Source: JAJFHI01 sp050633705 | GTDB lineage: Bacteria > Pseudomonadota > Alphaproteobacteria > Rhizobiales > Hyphomicrobiaceae | Length of the DNA: 64,000 nt | NCBI GenBank assembly: GCA_050633705.1 | Contig: JBOEGZ010000008.1 | Coordinates: 1-64,000 of the forward strand | Direction: 5' to 3' | The notes under the pieces: model-generated | Databases searched by the model: none | Seen by the model: the letters and a program-made list of their open reading frames with translations, nothing else | What the model was told of the DNA's origin: nothing | Shown here: positions 34,701 to 42,867 of the stretch, one piece after another | Layout: the number at the start of each line of letters is the position of its first letter | Numbering within the stretch: the stretch's first letter is position 1 | Translations under genes and position numbers: made by a program

Positions 34701-34917
34701 AGGCGTCGCGGCAATAAATGGCATAATCGAGCAGATGCAACGCGGCAATACAGATACAAAAGGGCGAAAGCCGACCCGAAGGGTGAACCCCGGTCGTGTA
34801 AGAAAGCCCGGGCGCAAGCCGAAACCTGGACGCGCTGGGCGATCGCGTCCGCCTGCCAAGTGCATAAAAAATGGTTTTGTCAATCATTCCGACCCGCGGT
34901 GCAAAAAGTATTGGTAG
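31741..34917 (+). CDS. Large secreted protein with four C-terminal Cys-rich modules
   Basis: 1058 residues, GTG start with a poor ribosome site. Signal segment about 22-39 (ALYVAIFLLLSFATARAA). Residues 40-380 are helical with no family I recognise. About 385-450 is a disordered charged linker with two DEPEPKK-type repeats. About 450-790 is helical with TPR-like stretches (FKQGKASFDAGNYASAKATL; FQANRLKAARKTLVAL) and scattered Cys. About 800-975 holds four tandem modules of 40-43 residues with pattern C-R-R-x14-21-G-x-Y-x-C-H-x-C-x-x-G-x7-9-C. The tail is a Pro/Gly/Arg/Lys repeat (RKPGRKPKPGR) ending in a small Cys pair. Probably an envelope or cell-surface protein that binds a polyanion; function unknown. 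An LprI-like gene follows. Confidence 0.85.
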   Translation: MAVGWKSFSGWALGVKRGGSGALYVAIFLLLSFATARAADVSSLIKQLDRTEWEIVSEEVTKRLPNLIGGEAEQALFKKLMQSSQEMAGIAEALQSGDYQGLGSLSASILARDLEAMAARRFGEDSRLFQSIQLVKGHPKLAKKLTLAALNADAVRARMAVREALKEYAEKEVAALQAQGEKFWKDMIRSVVPGQSVFSKLGVDPVDLYLQGIRDWSDFTSRTRLRFNNGMLDCLALRYRKIRDQGGSHSDARLEIENFDTGTGIGSNFDCSAEMRKRSGQTGSRSLSQRFVDFFRSTGRSTAALGELGMTSGEVVDLIQTYENSGGRTRGEFSDWLQDRLLKNITARADGLMSSINDVQKKAAAKQVSEAERLMAAIEAEIAKLDRDKDENSGGDKDKSTTGRRGGEAQTSGRAGEDNRTAAGAPTEDDPEPKKDEPEPKKETAQCDALTALVGSVDRRSTQASPVEVDKLVADLTARVDAARAEDNCPAGIFASADVARTRLEAMSGLRERFQQAIRSCDFGALQSLRSEAQRVAPGAFDHEVTLLQTAKTGIDQFKQGKASFDAGNYASAKATLQRALSAFGELPAGTCQTHAGRAQDGLDTTVKILAQEVIVNRAINTCDVPGMKKILNTYKNRKLRFFKVSVARITAALPDCEEKDRIIAEGKFCEAARGKLNSARADFQANRLKAARKTLVALNQKISNDNTKRCSDLPARVQQGLDNLNILRAEYDRLTAAKNNCDVKKLNKLLTRYRKKDHAWYKNATAYATRAIDTCNSKRPPTRQEAIADCRRQATAQDKVYGTTRFNQTNGSYTCHFCAKGFVSTGSACIPDVASAETDCRRQVTAQGKVYAKTQMHNDGSYNCHWCEPGHSYVNGSCWSATALADAQCRRDIARKGRTFARVEFLPNGRYVCHSCPKGQIYATDGRCWTQAAFVDARCRHDVARMGKVFARAVIQRNGQYRCLWCERGMYYRNGQCHSRQRDISRGVAAINGIIEQMQRGNTDTKGRKPTRRVNPGRVRKPGRKPKPGRAGRSRPPAKCIKNGFVNHSDPRCKKYW

Positions 34918-35012
34918 AGGATCAAGATTGGCAAAATGGTGGATTGTTGTGGAATGCTATTGAGTTGTGGGATGCGATTGAAACGTAAGATTCAAAATGG
35001 AGAGGAGAGTTG

Positions 35013-35510
35013 ATGGTAATGGCTCCAAAAGGCCGTGTGATGCAATCCTTCGACGCAGATGTGAGAAAAGCAAAAATCACAATGCAATACGCATTGGTAT
35101 TTGTGCTTACGACCTGTCTCGTTTTACTGGCGCAACCCGCCCGCGCGCACTGGTGTGAAACCAGCAAACAATCAACGCCAATCGAACGCGCAATCTGCAA
35201 TGACGACGGCCTTCTTAACGCCGACATTGAGCTCAATTATTTGTATTCCACACTTGGCGGTAGTCAAAACAGCGACTTGCAGTTGACACAGCGCAGCTGG
35301 CTCAAGGCCCGCAATGGCTGCACCAACATGAATTGTCTCAGGCTGTTTTACCAGGATCGTTTGCGCGTCTTAAGAGCATTGGCCGGAGTGACCGCGAGCC
35401 CAGCAGAACCCGCACCACCAGCAGAACCCGCGCGCCCCGCTCGACGCCAAAACGACTCACAACCAAACAAAAAAGACCAAGATGAGTTGCCCGACATACA
35501 ACCGTTTTAG
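35013..35510 (+). CDS. LprI/DUF1311-like secreted protein
   Basis: About 165 residues. ATG 35013 lies after GAGAGGAGAGTTG; an internal ATG at about 35082 would give a shorter leader starting MQYALVFVLTTCLVLLAQPARA. After the signal, the LprI/DUF1311 pattern is seen: HWCETSKQSTPIERAICNDDGLLNADIELNYLYSTL, then LTQRSWLKARNGC, NCLRLFYQDRLRVL, with four Cys in the usual positions. Mycobacterial LprI inhibits lysozyme, but most members are untested. The C-terminal 40 residues are a Pro/Ala/Glu-rich low-complexity tail. It is 95 bases downstream of the large Cys-module protein on the same strand. Confidence 0.85.
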   Translation: MVMAPKGRVMQSFDADVRKAKITMQYALVFVLTTCLVLLAQPARAHWCETSKQSTPIERAICNDDGLLNADIELNYLYSTLGGSQNSDLQLTQRSWLKARNGCTNMNCLRLFYQDRLRVLRALAGVTASPAEPAPPAEPARPARRQNDSQPNKKDQDELPDIQPF

Positions 35511-35615
35511 GCGGACAGGGCACTCGTTGTCGTCGGCAAAAATATTGCATCGTGTGTATCGTTTCGTGACATGTCAGACCGTGGCGACAATGCAGGCTCT
35601 GCCAACGTCGATCAA

Positions 35616-36050
35616 TCAGGTGGCGTCCTCGTCTTCTAACATGCGTGTGAATAGTCCGACCAGAAATGCGGTGCTGAGGCCGAAATTCAACAATCCCGTG
35701 ACAGAAGCCATCGCGCCAAAAACGCGAAATTTGGGTCCCACTGTCACGTCGCCGTATCCCACCGTCGTATAAGTCACAAGTGAAAAATAGATCGCGCGAC
35801 CAAATTCATCGATTGCACCTAGTGCGACAAAGGAAAATGCCCAGGTCCAAACTTGAATGGTGTGGGCGAGAATGACGACGGCGATGGAGACTGTCAAATA
35901 GACGGTGTAGCTCATCTGGTTGCTGAGATAATCCAATCTGTGACCGTGTTTTGCGATAGAGCGCACAAGTGCAACCAACATAAAGACATGGATAAGAGAA
36001 CAAAATCCAAGCAGAAGGCTCCCGAGAAGAATTTGAGCAGTCGTTGTCAT
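35616..36050 (-). CDS. Two-TM potassium channel-like protein
   Basis: 144-residue membrane protein from ATG 36050 (MTTTAQILLG), without upstream family similarity in the longer frame. Hydrophobic segments: ILLGSLLLGFCSLIHVFMLVALV, YTVYLTVSIAVVILAHTIQVWTWAFSFV and VFGAMASVTGLLNFGLSTAFLVGLF. Between the last two lies the pore loop AIYFSLVTYTTVGYGDVTVG with the selectivity filter TVGYG. No cytosolic RCK or cNMP domain. Members of this Ion_trans_2 group are common and mostly uncharacterised. Convergent with the LprI-like gene; divergent from the RND operon. Confidence 0.9.
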   Translation of the reverse strand: MTTTAQILLGSLLLGFCSLIHVFMLVALVRSIAKHGHRLDYLSNQMSYTVYLTVSIAVVILAHTIQVWTWAFSFVALGAIDEFGRAIYFSLVTYTTVGYGDVTVGPKFRVFGAMASVTGLLNFGLSTAFLVGLFTRMLEDEDAT

Positions 36051-36176
36051 AAAGCCTTGTCTTTCACATTTCGAATTTTGTTTGTAGAGTATCTTCAATC
36101 GTATTCGCAATTCAACGTAATGGTGTGAAAACGCTTTGCTTGTGACATTGGCGCAAGGCAATTGGAAGATTGAAAA

Positions 36177-37313
36177 ATGCTCTCTGGGTGCAAATTTTTA
36201 CATGTCCGTTTGATATCTGGTTTGGGCCTACTGGGCATCATACTTGGCGCCTGTGGGCCAACGGAGCCGGAAAAGGCTGAGGAGCCTGTCCGTGGTTTAA
36301 GGACCATTTTGGTAAAGGAAACCGCCGAAACAACCGTTCGCCGCTATCCAAGTGTTTTACAACCTGGTTCAATCACCACACTGTCTTTTGAGATCGCAGG
36401 GCGACTAACGGAAGTTGACCTTGATGTCGGCCAAAGGGTCAAGAAAGGCGACGTTTTGGCTGAAATTGATCCCAAGTCTCTAGAGTTCCAGGTGCAATCG
36501 GCTCAGGCTGCGTTAAGCGAAGCTCAGTCACGCGCGAAAAATGCGGCAGGTGATTACAAACGCAAAAAGACACTTCTGGAAAAGAAAGTTGTCACACAGG
36601 CTGTGGCAGATCAGTCAAGAACTGAAGCAGAAGCAACCGCCGCTCAGGTTGTCCAAGCCCAGCGGAGCTTGGATACGGCGCGTGAGAACCTAACGAAAGC
36701 CAAACTTATCGCACCATTCGATGGCATTTTGAACTCTGTCGATGTGCAATCGTATGCAAACGTTTCGACAGGGTCGTCTGTTGTTACGCTTTATGCATTA
36801 GATGTCTTCGAAACAAGCTTTTCGGTTAGCTATGATGTCGTCAACAGACTTGCAGTTGGCAAAAAGGTTAAAGTTCGTCTGGCAGATAACCCTGACGTTG
36901 TTCTAGCTGGCCACGTCAGCGAACTTGGCGCGCGGGCAGATGCTGTCTCGTCGTTTCCAGTTGTCGTTAAACTCGATCAAACCGATCCATCGATAAAAGC
37001 TGGTATGGCTGTTGAGATATCAATGGAATTTTCAGTACCTCTTGGCAAAGGTTTCAGTCTGCCGGTTTCGGTTTTGCCGTTAGATGGGGTTATAAAACCT
37101 CGCACAAAACCGTCAGACGTTTCCCACACAGAAGTCTTTATCTACGACCCTCAAACCAGCACGGTTAGTCGTAAAAAAGTTTCCATAGCTGGCGTGCGAA
37201 AAAACAAGATCATTATTGTCGATGGATTAAAGCTCGGCGACCGCGTTGCTTCGGCAGGAGTGTCATTTTTGCGTGAAGGACAAAAAGTTAAACTTCTCCC
37301 CGATGCACAATAA
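36177..37313 (+). CDS. RND efflux periplasmic adaptor, lipoprotein
   Basis: Membrane fusion protein of a tripartite RND pump, 378 residues. The lipoprotein signal ends with the lipobox LGAC (Cys about 26), so it is anchored by lipid to the inner membrane. Barrel-sandwich hybrid halves: LSFEIAGRLTEVDLDVGQRVKKGDVLAEID near 70-99 and AKLIAPFDGILNSVDVQ near 180. Between them is the alpha-hairpin, with AALSEAQSRAKNAAGDYKRKK. The beta-barrel (FETSFSV...VKVRLAD) and membrane-proximal part (ISIAGVRKNKIIIVDGLKLGDRVASAGVSFLREGQKV) complete the fold. Only 12 bases separate it from the permease gene. No outer-membrane channel gene is adjacent. Confidence 0.94.
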   Translation: MLSGCKFLHVRLISGLGLLGIILGACGPTEPEKAEEPVRGLRTILVKETAETTVRRYPSVLQPGSITTLSFEIAGRLTEVDLDVGQRVKKGDVLAEIDPKSLEFQVQSAQAALSEAQSRAKNAAGDYKRKKTLLEKKVVTQAVADQSRTEAEATAAQVVQAQRSLDTARENLTKAKLIAPFDGILNSVDVQSYANVSTGSSVVTLYALDVFETSFSVSYDVVNRLAVGKKVKVRLADNPDVVLAGHVSELGARADAVSSFPVVVKLDQTDPSIKAGMAVEISMEFSVPLGKGFSLPVSVLPLDGVIKPRTKPSDVSHTEVFIYDPQTSTVSRKKVSIAGVRKNKIIIVDGLKLGDRVASAGVSFLREGQKVKLLPDAQ

Positions 37314-37325
37314 CGGCGGCCAGAT

Positions 37326-40300
37326 ATGAATTTTCTCACGTCATTTGGATTAAACAAATCACGCTTAACAATTTTGATAATGGTCGGGCTATTGTTGCAA
37401 GGACTGATTGTTTATACCGGCCTGCCCAAGCGTGAAAACCCAGCCATTACTATTCGCACCGCAGTTGTGTCAGCGCAATTTGCTGGTATGGCGCCGGAAC
37501 GCATAGAAGATCTGATTGTTGTTCCAATTGAACGAAAAGCGCGCGAAGTTGCAGAAATTGAAGATATCAAAACCCTAATCACAACGGGTAGCGCGGTCAT
37601 CAAGCTGAACGTCTACGACAACGTCCCAAAAGAAAATCTGGAAAGTGTTTTTCAAGACATTCGCAACCGAATGGAAGACGTTAAAAACGACCTTCCTGAT
37701 GGAACGAAAGGTCCGTTCGTCGATACCAACTATGGTGATGTTGCCATTGCGACGTATGCCATAACCGGCGAAGGGTTCTCTTATGCCGATATGAAAAAAA
37801 CGGCAGATGATTTGAGAACGCACCTTTACACGGTCGAAGGTGTTTCAAAAGTTACGCTGTATGGGGTTCAAGAGGAAAGGGTTTGGTTGGAAATTGACAG
37901 CCGAAAACTTGCCGCCATTGGCGTACAGCTCAGTCAGGTGCTGCTCGATCTTCAGAATCAAAACGTCATCCTTCCTGCCGGAGAGTTGGATGCCGATGGC
38001 ACTACTTTTATTCTAGAGGCTAACGGTGACCTTGGTACGATTGAAGAAATCGGAAATATTCTCACGAAAGTCGAAGGGCTGAATGGGTTTGTTCGGCTGA
38101 AGGATTTGATGAATGTTCGTCGTGGTTATGTTGACCCGAAAGTAAAGCCTGTCTACTACAATGGTCAGCCTGCAATTATTGCCAGTGTCGAGATGTCGAA
38201 TACGGAAGACATCCAGAAACTCGGCAAGCGCCTTGAAAAGGCAGTGAAGAAGTTTGAAGGCACACAGCCGATCGGAATTTCCTACAACGTTTCCACATTT
38301 CAAGAAACCAACGTGACGAGCTCAATTAACAATGCGCTGTCGAATGTTGGGCAGACGTTCATTGTGGTCGTGTTAGTGATGCTGGTGTTCCTCGGGTTCC
38401 GTCCAGCGCTTATCATTGCTTGTATCGTGCCGTTCACCGTAATGTTTGCATTGATGGGCATGAGCTACCTCAGTATTGATCTGCAGCAGATTTCAATTGC
38501 CGCCGTGATCATTTCGCTGGGACTGCTTGTCGACAACGGGCTTGTGATTGTCGAAGATATTCAGAATCGAATTTCCCGCGGGGCCACGCCAAAAGAAGCC
38601 GCTCTTGCGGCAGGGTCGCAGTTTTTCACCCCCCTCGGGGTTGCATCGATCACCACTGTCTCTGCCTTTGTGCCGATGCTTATCCTGGAAGGCGTCGAGG
38701 GCGAATTTGCATATTCTCTCGGTGCAGTGGTTGGCGTCATGTTGCTTGGCTCATGGTTAACGGCGATGTACATTTTGCCAGCATTGAGTGTGTGGTTTGC
38801 GAAGAAAAAAACAAACGACGATCTGTCTGCCTCTGAGCCGAGCTTACTGGTAAAGATCTATGGTCGCATGGTTGATTTCACACTGGCATATTCCGTTGTT
38901 GTTATCGTTGCAGCTTACATCGCTGTTTGGCTTTCAACGATGTTGTTCTCACATGTCAAATCTGAAATGTTTCCGCTCGCCGAGAGGGCGGAATACCTGA
39001 TCTATTTGGACATGCCGAAAGGAACCTCTGTGGCGCAGACACAACGCGAAGCCAAAAGCGTCGAGAAGTGGCTGTCAGATAAGGCTGTCAATCCAGAAGT
39101 ACGTGACACAACGGTTTTTGTCGGCGATGGCGGCCCGCGTTTTTACCTGGCGCTTAGTCCCGCAGATTCCGACCCGTCGAGTGCCTTTATCCTTGTCAAT
39201 ACGAAAAGTTCTGACGGAGCGATTGCGTCTGCAAAGCGTGCGCAGCGATATCTTCTTACGCAACATCCCGCAGCCCGCTTTAAAGTTAAACGTCTATCGA
39301 TGGGTGGGGGGGAATCTGGAATCGTAGAAGTTGAAATAACAGGCCCCGGTTCTGAAAAGCTTATGAATTATGCCCGCAAGGTTGAAGCCGCATTCGCCGA
39401 AGCGCCAGGCATTGTGCAGAATGAAAATGATTGGGGAAATAAAAGCCTGAAAATTGTAATAAATGTTGCACAGGACAAAGCCCGCGAATTGGGCGTGACG
39501 TCAAAAGATATCTCCAATGTCATGGACACATTCTTTTCTGGCACCAGCTATTCAACCTTTCGCGATGGAACGGAAGCAATCCCTATCGTTGTGCGGGCCT
39601 CGGAGGGGTTTCGCGATAGTTTGGAAGATTTGGCAAATCTTTCGATAACCGCGGGTGGCCAATTGATCTCCCTCGACCAAGTTACGACGTTTGAACCCAA
39701 GCTTGAGTACTCTCAGTTGCGCCGGGAAAACCAAGTTCGCCAGATCAAAATATCTGGTAAGAGCGAAAAGTTAGCGGCAAATGAATTGCTGAATTTCATT
39801 ATGCCAACGCTTAACAATCTTCAACTTGAGCCCGAATATAAATTGCATGTCGGGGGAGAGACCGAAGACTCCTCTAAGGTCAACAATCTGTTGTTAGGGG
39901 GAATGCCAGCCGCCCTCATGATTATGCTGTCCGCGCTTGTGTATCAGTTTAATTCAGCGCGTCGCGTGTTGCTTACATTCATGACAATACCATTGATCAT
40001 TGTTGGAGCACCGATTGCCCTGCTGATAACCAATCAACCCCTTTCCTTCTTCGCGATTTTGGGCATCATTTCATTGGCCGGAATTATCATCAACAATGCC
40101 ATCGTTCTCATTGACCAGATCGACATTGAGCGCGAGCGATTGTCAGTCCGTGATGCCGTGGTCGAAGCCTCTAAGAAGCGCGTCACTCCGATCTTGCTAA
40201 CGTCTTTGACAACAATATTTGGATTGTTGCCAATGGCGATTGCTGGAGGGGCGCTGTTTGAGCCGATGGCATCGTTGATGATTGGTGGTCTGGCGTTGGC

Positions 40301-40388
40301 TTCGGTCTTCACATTGTTTTTTGTGCCATGCGCTTATTACCTCTTGTTTGACAATTGGTTTGTTGCCAAGGGCTGGGCGCGTAAATAA
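37326..40388 (+). CDS. RND efflux permease
   Basis: 1020-residue inner-membrane proton-driven pump of the AcrB/MMPL-like RND superfamily, HAE-1-like branch that also includes VexF/MexK-type pumps. Twelve TM segments: one near 14-32, a group near 340-490, one near 525, a group near 860-1010. The two large periplasmic loops contain porter subdomains. TM4 has the proton-relay pattern LGLLVDNGLVIVEDIQNRI (one Asp rather than the usual Asp pair) and TM10 has GIIINNAIVLIDQID. N-terminal sequence is shorter than AcrB, beginning NKSRLTILIMVGLLLQGLIVYTGLPKRENP. Substrate unknown. Convergent with ldt; a hairpin lies between. Confidence 0.94.
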   Translation: MNFLTSFGLNKSRLTILIMVGLLLQGLIVYTGLPKRENPAITIRTAVVSAQFAGMAPERIEDLIVVPIERKAREVAEIEDIKTLITTGSAVIKLNVYDNVPKENLESVFQDIRNRMEDVKNDLPDGTKGPFVDTNYGDVAIATYAITGEGFSYADMKKTADDLRTHLYTVEGVSKVTLYGVQEERVWLEIDSRKLAAIGVQLSQVLLDLQNQNVILPAGELDADGTTFILEANGDLGTIEEIGNILTKVEGLNGFVRLKDLMNVRRGYVDPKVKPVYYNGQPAIIASVEMSNTEDIQKLGKRLEKAVKKFEGTQPIGISYNVSTFQETNVTSSINNALSNVGQTFIVVVLVMLVFLGFRPALIIACIVPFTVMFALMGMSYLSIDLQQISIAAVIISLGLLVDNGLVIVEDIQNRISRGATPKEAALAAGSQFFTPLGVASITTVSAFVPMLILEGVEGEFAYSLGAVVGVMLLGSWLTAMYILPALSVWFAKKKTNDDLSASEPSLLVKIYGRMVDFTLAYSVVVIVAAYIAVWLSTMLFSHVKSEMFPLAERAEYLIYLDMPKGTSVAQTQREAKSVEKWLSDKAVNPEVRDTTVFVGDGGPRFYLALSPADSDPSSAFILVNTKSSDGAIASAKRAQRYLLTQHPAARFKVKRLSMGGGESGIVEVEITGPGSEKLMNYARKVEAAFAEAPGIVQNENDWGNKSLKIVINVAQDKARELGVTSKDISNVMDTFFSGTSYSTFRDGTEAIPIVVRASEGFRDSLEDLANLSITAGGQLISLDQVTTFEPKLEYSQLRRENQVRQIKISGKSEKLAANELLNFIMPTLNNLQLEPEYKLHVGGETEDSSKVNNLLLGGMPAALMIMLSALVYQFNSARRVLLTFMTIPLIIVGAPIALLITNQPLSFFAILGIISLAGIIINNAIVLIDQIDIERERLSVRDAVVEASKKRVTPILLTSLTTIFGLLPMAIAGGALFEPMASLMIGGLALASVFTLFFVPCAYYLLFDNWFVAKGWARK

Positions 40389-40469
40389 AACCAAGGCGGC
40401 GGCGTAACGGGCTGGAGAAATCACTGCTCGCTTGGCTAAGCGAAACGAACTATGCGTGGTGACAAACAA

Positions 40470-40501
40470 AAAACGGGCCCAGCATCTGCCAGACCCGTTT
40501 T
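40470..40501 (+). terminator. Bidirectional terminator between RND and L,D-transpeptidase genes
   Basis: AAAACGGG (40470-40477) pairs with CCCGTTTT (40494-40501), with A/T tracts on both sides. It serves the plus-strand pump operon and possibly the minus-strand ldt gene that ends at 40553. Confidence 0.7.
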
Positions 40502-40552
40502 CAAAATTACTCGTAGAACCAATTCAAGCCAATCGGCGAATGCTTTTTTGAT

Positions 40553-41137
40553 TTAGCCTTTATAGCGTTTCCAAGTCACAGTGACTTTCGTGCCCGTTGG
40601 AACGCGACGGTAGAGATCTTCTGCGTCTTCGTTGGTCATGCGGATGCAGCCTTTGGAAACTGCGGTGCCGATGGTCCAAGGTGCGTCAGTTCCGTGAATG
40701 CGGTAAAGGCTAGCACCTAAATATAGCGCCCGTGTGCCAAGTGGGTTTTGTGGATGACCGCCTGGAACGTGAGCTGGCAGTTTTGGATTTTCACGTCGCA
40801 TTTGAGGTGTCGGTGTCCAGCCTGGATTGCGCCGTTTTTGCGAGACATGCGTTACGCCTGACCAGCGGCTCTGCTGGCGTGGAACAGCAATTGGGTAGGC
40901 GATGGCCTGACCACGCTTGTTGATCCAGTAGAGTTGGCGATCGCCGAAGCTGACGATGATTTGGCGGGGGCGATACTTCGATGAGAATGAAACGCTCGAG
41001 CCGTTGTAGCCTCCGCTACCACCGAACAGAAAAGAAAATAGATCCTGCGCTGACGCCTTTGAAGGGAGCGCGGTAGCTATTAGTGCGACGGCAGCAACTG
41101 CTGTTGCAATGCTGCGAAGGTTCCGGACAAAGTTCAT
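40553..41137 (-). CDS. L,D-transpeptidase (YkuD domain)
   Basis: Periplasmic peptidoglycan enzyme of 194 residues. Signal peptide MNFVRNLRSIATAVAAVALIATALPSKASA (cleavage about 30). The YkuD domain starts at RQIIVSFGDRQLYWINKRGQAIAYPIAV. The catalytic centre is SLYRIHGTDAPWTIGTAVSKGCIRMTNEDAEDLYRRV: His of the HGT motif near 152 and Cys of SKGCIRM near 167. The family makes 3-3 cross-links or attaches lipoproteins or outer-membrane proteins to peptidoglycan. Hyphomicrobiales carry many copies. Monocistronic; GGGATACCCG precedes the start. Confidence 0.95.
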   Translation of the reverse strand: MNFVRNLRSIATAVAAVALIATALPSKASAQDLFSFLFGGSGGYNGSSVSFSSKYRPRQIIVSFGDRQLYWINKRGQAIAYPIAVPRQQSRWSGVTHVSQKRRNPGWTPTPQMRRENPKLPAHVPGGHPQNPLGTRALYLGASLYRIHGTDAPWTIGTAVSKGCIRMTNEDAEDLYRRVPTGTKVTVTWKRYKG

Positions 41138-41694
41138 CGGGTATCCCTATATGTAACACGTGGTTAGAAACGGAAGCGCGCGCAATTCGCGCCAAGAAAG
41201 GCATAAGCAACCTATTCGCAAACTATGGCGTGACAGTGCCTGTTTGGCGAAATTACGGCAAGTGGCCAACCGACCAAATTCTCGTGATATGAACCGTAAT
41301 CTTACATGTCTTTAGATACTGTTTCCGTTAAGCAACAGTGAATATGGTTGTTTGCATTCTGACTATTACCCACACGTTAACCGCAGTTTTGCGGCGCTTT
41401 AATCCTTGGATATTTGTTTTTTACGGAAAGAACAGCGGTCTATGTCGCAAAGTTCAGATGCTTAGGACTTTTTGTCTCTGCCCTATATCGCCTTGAATGA
41501 AACGATTCCGTGGTTGCTGGCTTTGGGGTCAATCGCCAGTTTTGGCAGCAATATGGTAGCCTAATGAAGTCGCCATCAGGGGCTTGAGCTGTTGCAACAC
41601 GTGTGAGCTGACCGGATCAAAAGCCAGAATTTTTCAGGCGTGCTGGGATTGTTTTGTGGTCGGATCAAGTTGCGTTGTTTGCAGACCTTTGGTC
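41138..41694. other. Gene-free region upstream of the L,D-transpeptidase gene
   Basis: 557 bases between two minus-strand genes. No supported gene or RNA. A/T-rich blocks around 41300-41420 could contain the ldt promoter, but I cannot place boxes. Confidence 0.5.
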
Positions 41695-42867
41695 TCACGT
41701 TCGATGCGTCTTGGTGCTATTTGCCCAAGGTGCGGATTTAAACCAGCCAACAATGTAAGCCGTTGCGACGAGCAACGCGCAGCCCGTTAAATTGACAATG
41801 GCCACCGTGAGAAAATCCTTGCCCCAGTAATCGAGAATAATCCCACCCAAACGCGACAACAACAAGCCAACAAGAAACGTCGATAGGGCTTGTTGTCCGA
41901 CTTTACGGCAGATGTTTGTAAGCCAACCTTGCGACAGCCTTTTGCCGCCTTCACCAGCTGCTGCATAAGCGAGATAAGCTAACGCTAGAAAGTGAATGTA
42001 GCGCAAGGGACGAAAGGTTGTCTTTCCCATGGCGTAAAGAATGTCTTCACGCCAAGCGAAGTTGGGATCGAGCCATTGGTAAAGCGGAAAATACTTCAGA
42101 GGGAACATGACAGCGATAACTGTAATGGCAGCAATTACGAGCGTGCGATTGATGGGCGGCGCAGGCAGCCATTTCATAATAAAGGCAAAGCCTGTGAAGA
42201 AGACAAGTTGCCAAGCGAAGGGGTGGAAAAACCATTTGCGGTCACTCCACGGTTCTGCAGGAAGCTGGAGGTAGCCCATCGTTGAGACAACATAGAGACC
42301 GACAATGAAGGCGAAAACGGCCCATCGATTGAGGTAGGATAAGGCCATAACAATCGGCATCATTGCCAATATCACCAAATACATCGGCAGGATGTCGAAA
42401 AAGTTGGGCACATAAGTCAGCGTCATGAAACCCAGCAAGTTCGTGCTGGTATCGGTGACGAGAAACGGGATCAGATTAAGTTTGGCGACGTATTTATCGC
42501 CAACCCCGAGCCACGTATTCATCGCGATCATAACTGCTGTAATCGCAACAAAACTTCCGATATGCGCCCAGTAAACTTGCCAACAGCGAAATAAGACGCG
42601 CGCCGTCCCTAGCCAGAAACTTTGGTATTTAAACACAGCGCCAAAGGCGATTGCTGATGCCATGCCGGAGCAGAATACGAAAATTTCTGTAGCGTCGGAA
42701 AAGCCAAACCGGGCGGGTATCCATGCCGACCACGGGTTGCCCGGCAAATGGGAGATGAAGATGATAAACATGCCAATGCCGCGGAAAAAGTCGAGCCGGA
42801 CATCACGAACGCGTCGCGTCGCTTGAGGCGTCTTCGATAACGGGGGTGTGTTAGATGCGTCCGGCAT
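41695..42867 (-). CDS. OpgC-like membrane acyltransferase
   Basis: About 390 residues with ten hydrophobic segments, OpgC/acyltransferase-3 type. The known OpgC succinylates osmoregulated periplasmic glucans. Family N-terminus RDVRLDFFRGIGMFIIFISHLPGNPWSAWIPARFGFSDATEIFVFCSGMASA (split here at about 20-70) is characteristic: an RxxDxxRG-like start, a His-Leu-Pro and an EIFVFxSG loop. ATG 42867 (MPDASNTP) lies inside the end of the upstream TPP-enzyme gene, a 17-base overlap; a longer frame is open but antisense-like. Translation is therefore likely coupled to the TPP gene, an odd pairing. Glucan synthase (ndvB/opgH) is not nearby. Confidence 0.87.
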   Translation of the reverse strand: MPDASNTPPLSKTPQATRRVRDVRLDFFRGIGMFIIFISHLPGNPWSAWIPARFGFSDATEIFVFCSGMASAIAFGAVFKYQSFWLGTARVLFRCWQVYWAHIGSFVAITAVMIAMNTWLGVGDKYVAKLNLIPFLVTDTSTNLLGFMTLTYVPNFFDILPMYLVILAMMPIVMALSYLNRWAVFAFIVGLYVVSTMGYLQLPAEPWSDRKWFFHPFAWQLVFFTGFAFIMKWLPAPPINRTLVIAAITVIAVMFPLKYFPLYQWLDPNFAWREDILYAMGKTTFRPLRYIHFLALAYLAYAAAGEGGKRLSQGWLTNICRKVGQQALSTFLVGLLLSRLGGIILDYWGKDFLTVAIVNLTGCALLVATAYIVGWFKSAPWANSTKTHRT

